Assembly (NCBI GenBank): GCA_947044405.1 | Contig: CAMRHE010000166.1 | Coordinates: 1,240,001-1,304,000 of the forward strand | Source of the DNA: Leptodactylus fallax | Taxonomy: Eukaryota; Chordata; Amphibia; Anura; Leptodactylidae | DNA: 64,000 nt | Direction of reading: 5' to 3' | Shown: one piece after another, positions 57,380 through 64,000 of the stretch | Numbering within the stretch: position 1 is the stretch's first letter | Layout: the number at the start of each line of letters is the position of its first letter | Made by a program: the position numbers and the translations under genes | The notes under the pieces: generated by a model | The model's database searches: none | Told to the model about the DNA's origin: nothing | Seen by the model: the letters and a program-made list of their open reading frames with translations, nothing else

Positions 57380-57860
57380 CCAATCTTTGGCATGTGGGAG
57401 AAGCATAAAAGCTGGATTGAAAGCAAAGTTTTTTAGCCATATGCAACCTCAAAAATTGGATCAAGTGGTGTGGGACAATTTTGTGATGCCTCCTGTTCAT
57501 TGACATTCCAGTTTTTGACACTTGTAGCAGACTAAGAGGGAGATATGTTGATTTGGCTGTGGATCCAGTGGTACAGACATTTATCCACAGAGTGCCAGGA
57601 GCCGTTCTTCTGCAGGCCAGGTATTATTGTGAGCAGCCTGTGTGGCCTGAATGTGAAACGATGGCCTGCAGCATCTCCAGACTTGTCTCCCATCAAGCAC
57701 ATCTGGGACGTCTGGATCAGCAACTGCAAAAAGACGTGTCAAAGCAAATTGTATGGCATAACATTCCTTATACAACCATTAATAACCTCATTCATAGCAT
57801 GCCAAGGTGTACAAGTTGCATGTACTTCTGTGTGTGGTGCTTATACTCAATAATGAATAA
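57380..57860 (+). pseudogene. Tc1-like transposase remnant
   Basis: Decayed protein reading includes WPAASPDLSPIKHIWD (normally [14 protein letters not shown]), preceded by a region with QARYYCEQPVWP in another frame and followed by LDQQLQKDVSKQIVWHNIPY. The catalytic Glu position is Lys. No terminal repeats are seen. It abuts the complex repeat. Transposition function is absent. Confidence 0.6.
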
Positions 57861-57989
57861 AGAGAGATGCTTTGAATTTTTTTTTTACCCCATTTTAGTA
57901 TTATTTGCATATCCATTAACATTTCTATTGATTCTATGATTTCCATAATTCTAAGGATTAGTTTACCTTTCACTCATATACAGTATGGT

Positions 57990-58170
57990 TGTCCAAGAAT
58001 TTAGCAAAGTCTAGAGGGGCAAGGGAAAGGTGTAACATTAAAAAAAAAAAAAAATAGCATACACACCTGTCCCCTGTACTCCAGTGTTCACTGCCACAGT
58101 CTGAGGCCCTGCGCCCTACGTGACCACTGAGGCCAATCCTACTACCGGCCAAAACCAAACGACACTACTC
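57990..58170. repeat. Isolated GC-rich core remnant
   Basis: ACACCTGTCCCCTGTACTCC and CTACGTGACCACTGAGGCC resemble the core of the hAT-like elements; no ends. Confidence 0.35.
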
Positions 58171-58189
58171 TGTGCTCCTCCTTCAAGAC

Positions 58190-58740
58190 ATTTGCTCCGC
58201 CAAACTGTTGACCACTCTCTCTTGTTAAAATTTTTTCTATCCCTTGGCATCACAGACTTGGCCCTCTCCTGGATGTCTTAATACCTCACCAACCACTTAT
58301 TTAGCATGTAGCATTCACAAAATCAACTCCTTACCACGCCCTCTCTCTGTAGGTGTCCATCAAGGCTCTGTCCTGGGACCCCAACTGTTCTCCATCTATA
58401 CCCTCACCCAAGGCCAACTAGTCCCATGGTTTTCAATAACATTCAAATATATCCCTCTTGCCCAGACATTACCACTCTGCTATCAAGAGTTCCAGAGTGT
58501 GTAGCAGCCATAGCCTCCTCCTTTTTCTCCTCCCACTTTCTGAAACTTAATATTGAGAAAATAAAGTTCATCATCTTCCCCTAGATGCAGACTCATCTAT
58601 CAAAGATAATGGCACCATACTAACCCTTCTTCCACAAGTCTGTTACCTTGGGGTAATCTTTAATTATGACTTGTCCTTCAAGCCTCACAACCAAGCCCAC
58701 AACACCTAAAATAGTCTTGATGATAATTTTGCCACATCTG
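58190..58740 (+). pseudogene. L2-like RT remnant
   Basis: Plus-strand frames show HSLLLKFFLSLGITDLALSW, VGVHQGSVLGPQLFSIYTL (motif B, normally [16 protein letters not shown]), then KLNIEKIKFIIF and LGVIFNYDLSFKPH. Stops and shifts interrupt it, and the YADD segment is decayed. Same RT family as the fragments at 16850-19600 and 39608-41240, but older and on the other strand. Confidence 0.75.
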
Positions 58741-59553
58741 TAGTTCTTTCTATTCTATTATCAATCTTTACAGCTTGGTTTAGATAGATATGTCAATTAA
58801 TTATAGCCTTGGACAACCATTGATTTAACAACATGAAATGCTGAGTATTAATGCATCATATAAGCGAATTGCCAAATGATGTAAAAACATTTTTGCAGTT
58901 TTTGTCGCAGTTAAAACAGTTTCGTGAGAAAGTCAATGTTGATTTTCTTTCTCTTAACATATTTTAAAGAACTGTTTCTTAAAAAATGTCAAAATTGGTA
59001 GTTCGGCTCATCAGACCTTTCCTAAGAAGGGTAGTCTGCTAACAGAGCAGCTGCTGTAAATCCTAATGTAGTGTAATAGATTTACAAATCAGATTAGCAG
59101 ACTCCAGTGTTCTCCATAAAATTAGAAACAGTAAAGAACAAACCAAGCTGACACTACCCATTAGTTGCATCCAGCCATCTCAAGCCCACAGAAATGGCAC
59201 AGATGTGGCTCCTGTACAGACAGACTGAATAAACGACTTGTGGCAAAAAAAAATAGTAACAAAAAGTTTGAATTAGTGATACAAAAGGTGATACAAAATT
59301 TCAACTGTTTTCTTTGGAAAAAACCTTCAAACACAGCTAAACAAAAGTTAGCTATATAAATTGCAGAATGAATGTGGTGTAGCACCTCACTGTTGATCTC
59401 TTCAAAGAAAGTATTTTTTAAATCTAAGTAGTTTAGACTTAGTGTAAGATCAAGCAGTTAAAATGAAAAACTCGCCAGGGGTTGGACTATTCTCATATTC
59501 TATTAAGTTTTCCTGTATAGAGGTCATTCCGTTCTCTGTAAAAAGCAACTATA
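58741..59553. other. Low-repeat non-coding stretch
   Basis: Non-coding; GTAGTCTGCTAACAGAGCAG near 59030 and CAGATTAGCAGACTCC near 59090 are inverted, perhaps an old MITE. Confidence 0.35.
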
Positions 59554-59555
59554 TA

Positions 59556-61184
<1,629 letters not shown>

Positions 61185-62339
61185 TCCAGATTCTTCAATA
61201 AATGTTTGTAAGCAGATAATCCTCTTGAAAATTAAAAAAAATATTCATTTTCCTCTCTATGTAAAGTTACACTTGTTAAGTCTAGTACAGTATTTTATAG
61301 CAGAGTAATAATATATCCTTATGGAGTGATAATAGTATATTGCATTTTCATGCTGAAGTTGCATGTAGTTTATTATACCTGTCACGTACAGGCCGTTCTA
61401 GCACGTGACACAGGTGCATCTCTCGGGGTCAACTCACTCCACTGACTCAATCTTGGACTTCCTTCAGTCAGGTTGCAATCTGAGCGTAACTTGCACCCCA
61501 ATACAGTCCATGCACCCCAAATACACACTGCCACCACCACTGAATAGATAGCTCAGCGGAAACCGCACTAAAATATACGAGCTTCTCTCCAACAGTCAGA
61601 CACAAACACACCTCAAAACAGCTAAATGGTTCATAAAGTACACACAAAATAACCTTAAATTTAACAATTTAATACCCACAGGGTTCAGTGCTATATATAT
61701 AAGAAAATACAACAAATGACACAAAATGCAAACAGCCTTAAAATAATGGTAGAAAAACTGAGTCTTTGGTCCCAGGAAGCTTGGAGGATCTTCTGATGGA
61801 ATTGGACACACCCAGCCTTGTTAGTTGACCTGCATAGTTGTGTGTTGTATGGTATCATAGTCTCTTATGGGTTGTGCTTAGCCACACCTTCCTGCCCCCC
61901 CCCCCCCCCCACCCCTGAGATGGGAATCAAGGACTTATCTTCATCTGGGAAAGAGGAATTTCTATCTTTGCCTTGTAGAGCTGTGTCTCTGCTGGGCTCT
62001 GAGAGTAGTCCAAGGTCACCATGCCCCTTTCCTCTGCTTGCTTGACCACAACTCATAAAGCAATAAAAGACATCTGGTTGTGCATAGCGAGGAAAAGCAT
62101 TTCACCTCTGACCCTCCCCTTTGTATACACACATACCACTGACGTAGATTGATAACACAAACATAAACAAAACATTCACTAAAGATATATATGAATAGTA
62201 TGATTAAGTAATAGTACATACACAATAATACTCAATTCTTTCATCACAATATCCAACTCTTCTACTTGCCCTTTTGAATAGTCGTTCTCAAAATTCTCAG
62301 AAATGCCATCTATCAGGTCTCAGAGAAAATTATACAGTA
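61185..62339. other. Unassigned sequence, possibly retroelement-derived
   Basis: GTCACGTACAGGCCG and TCTAGCACGTGACAC near 61381 are loosely inverted; a poly-C tract lies at about 61893. Open frames here are short and domainless. I could not assign a family. Confidence 0.3.
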
Positions 62340-62660
62340 GATTTCATTAAAGGGAACCCGCCATGTGAACAATGCAGTGTAATATCACAACAACATGTTA
62401 TGCAGCATGAGGACATTGATTGATATAGTTTTGTGGGAAGATAGTCAGTATAACTTGTATTTTATTAATTTATATTTGTGCTTTCTCTATGCTTACAAAG
62501 TCATCTGGTCATTGCCGTGGTCCTATCACTTATTGACAGCCCTCCATGTATGACTATGCATACAGAGCTAGCTGTTAGTCACTGACAGGGCCACCAGTTT
62601 AGGTTAAGTGATAGGGCTTGGTAGTGACTACAGATGAAAACAGCTGCCCTGACAGGCACA
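62340..62660. repeat. MITE-like fragment starting TTAAAGGGAACCCGCC
   Basis: The TTAAAGGGAACC edge is of the TTAA-target type; a matching right end was not found. Non-coding. Confidence 0.35.
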
Positions 62661-62934
62661 ACAATGCCCAGATCCACCAAACATCTAATTTGTATACAGA
62701 TTAAAAATTAATCCGCCTCAAAATCAGTGCCAAATTCTTCCCCACATTTACCTCCCATTGTATTACATGGAAGGCTGAGATCGAAGCACTACAGTGATCA
62801 ATCTTGCCACGAATTCTGTGGCTAATTCATCCACAGAACTTGCAGCACAAGCCTTTCTGCTGATTAGGTTCATTCATCTGAGCCTAATCAGTGAGTGAAA
62901 GCTACAGCAAAAAGCTGAAGGAGTGGAATGTGGA
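62661..62934. other. Non-coding stretch
   Basis: Nothing recognised beyond loose inverted segments (GATTAGGTTCATTC and CTGAGCCTAATCAG). Confidence 0.35.
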
Positions 62935-63265
62935 GAGGAATTTAATGAGGTTGTCCAGGAAAAACAGTTTTTTTCCCCTGGAGGCCAGGGAAGGAGAAAA
63001 GTAAAAAAAAAATTAAATAAATGAAAAAAAAAAAAAACATACTCTGAGCTCTGACACTGACTGCTTTTGATTGGAGCTCTGAATCACACGCCCCTGCATG
63101 ACATTTCAGAGCTTAAATAGCACATCAGACACCAAAACTAACTTCGATTGTTGCTCGGGAATGGTGGAGTCTAGAGTGAAAATTCCTACTGGAATCAGTG
63201 GAGCAAAGCCTATTCACAGTTCCTAAGACCTTGAATTGGTGGAAGTGGTGAGGGGTCCTCTATAA
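62935..63265. repeat. Second copy of the 4126-5501 TTAA element, without the inserts
   Basis: CTCTGACACTGACTGCTTTT, GACATTTCAGAGCTTAAATA, TTGTTGCTCGGGAATGGTGG and GGTGAGGGGTCCTCTATAA align with the outer parts of the 4-kb element. Here GAGCTTAAATAGCACATCAG is continuous, showing the pre-insertion state. Confidence 0.65.
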
Positions 63266-63534
63266 TATGATCCTCCAAGTCCATTTTACTAGTGGTTATT
63301 GATTTCAGTTTACACTTAATGTCCACTTTATTACAGATACTCTTCTGGTAGCACCTTCTTTTGACCTTCAAAAGCACAGCAAATTCTCCACTTCTACCAG
63401 CCTGAATTGTTGACGGCTCATAGGAAGGGGTTATTGACTCATGGAACTTGCTATAACTTCAGATACTGCCTCTGTAGACTTTCCCCTTCAATATATCTAT
63501 AGGGAAACCACCAGCGTTTCCATAGGTATAACTG
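63266..63534. other. Non-coding stretch
   Basis: No feature recognised. Confidence 0.35.
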
Positions 63535-63710
63535 ACATGCTACGATTTCCAAAAATGCAACAGGTTTGGAAATCACTGCATTTCTGCTGAGGTATTTTTA
63601 TGCAATGTGTGGATGGCATTTGCTAGAATCCCATCCACTTTGCAGGGACTTTAAAACGCCTCGGTTGTTGCCTCAGCATTTACACCAAGTGGGGCTTCAG
63701 CCTTACAGCA
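63535..63710. repeat. Partial GTGGGGC/TGCAG MITE
   Basis: TGCAATGTGTGGATGG, AATCCCATCCACTTTGCAGG and AGTGGGGCTTCAGCC match the 48617-48895 element. Confidence 0.5.
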
Positions 63711-64000
63711 CACTAGCAAGCTAGGGAACTTTTTTTCTCAGGTAGTTTCCTATGGGAGAAGCTGCCCTAAATAGCCCACAGGTGCAGGAGATTGTCTGGG
63801 CGCAAACTGTAAACCCCATGCACATGACCGAGTTTGGGGACAATTTTGCAGCAGAATGCAGTCGGATGACACTTGGAGTGACTTCTTAGTGCCCCCTTGG
63901 ATGGCACACACAGACGTGTGCATGAAGCCTTAGGTTTAGATTTTCTTAAAGGACCAATAGATCTTTCAGAGAAGAATTGAAACACAGTGCCCAATAACAG
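63711..64000. other. Non-coding stretch to window end
   Basis: The open frame on the minus strand has no recognisable domain. No repeat recognised. Confidence 0.35.

Noticed and set aside
61381..61420. Inverted CACGTGAC-containing segment as an LTR edge
   Set aside because: No second edge, target duplication or internal coding was found.

Overview
This 64 kb window looks like intergenic DNA from a vertebrate, most likely a frog or toad. I found no host exon, no bacterial-style operon and no structural RNA gene. What can be recognised is mobile DNA: Tc1/mariner, hAT-like and TTAA-target DNA transposons, Ty3/gypsy LTR elements (one with a Gmr1-like gag), L2-, CR1-like and L1-Tx1-like LINE fragments and a Penelope-like fragment. 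The amphibian call rests on this mixture and on the short repeat families seen; it is inference.

Layout. 0-4 kb: a truncated gypsy gag-protease with LTR on the minus strand, then a decayed Tc1. 4-13 kb: TTAA MITEs, a hairpin/GC-rich module, a truncated hAT-like element with a 31-bp minisatellite, a solo LTR and a complete hAT-like element. 13.5-16.8 kb: two Tc1 elements, the first with an uninterrupted 344-codon transposase. 16.9-19.6 kb: an L2-like LINE with a solo LTR in it. 19.6-28 kb: MITEs, a 0.6 kb foldback and a long-TIR element whose right TIR is split by a hAT insertion. 28-32 kb: a dead Tc1, a Penelope RT fragment and an L2 tail. 32.3-33.6 kb: low-repeat DNA. 33.6-42 kb: a complex repeat split by a DD38E Tc1 (itself split by a 1.36 kb hAT element) and by an L2 fragment (itself split by a 222-bp insertion). 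42-46.7 kb: an L1-Tx1-like LINE split by a gypsy element. 47-52.3 kb: three hAT-like elements. 52.8-57.4 kb: the complex repeat again, inverted. 57.4-64 kb: Tc1 and L2 remnants, a second near-identical copy of the intact Tc1, and MITE debris.

How the parts relate. Target-site duplications fix several nesting orders. The 13.5 kb Tc1 transposase keeps both helix-turn-helix regions, the DD34E triad and IR/DR ends, so it may be competent and could act on the 59.6 kb copy, which has intact-looking ends but two frameshifts. The most unusual pattern is modular: hAT-like MITEs with at least five different terminal sequences carry the same 31-bp minisatellite, and several add a strong hairpin and a GC-rich core with CRE (TGACGTCA) and E-box (TCACGTGA) sites.

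All positions, repeats and motifs were read by eye. Family names rest on recognised motifs, not searches, and boundaries without a stated duplication are approximate.
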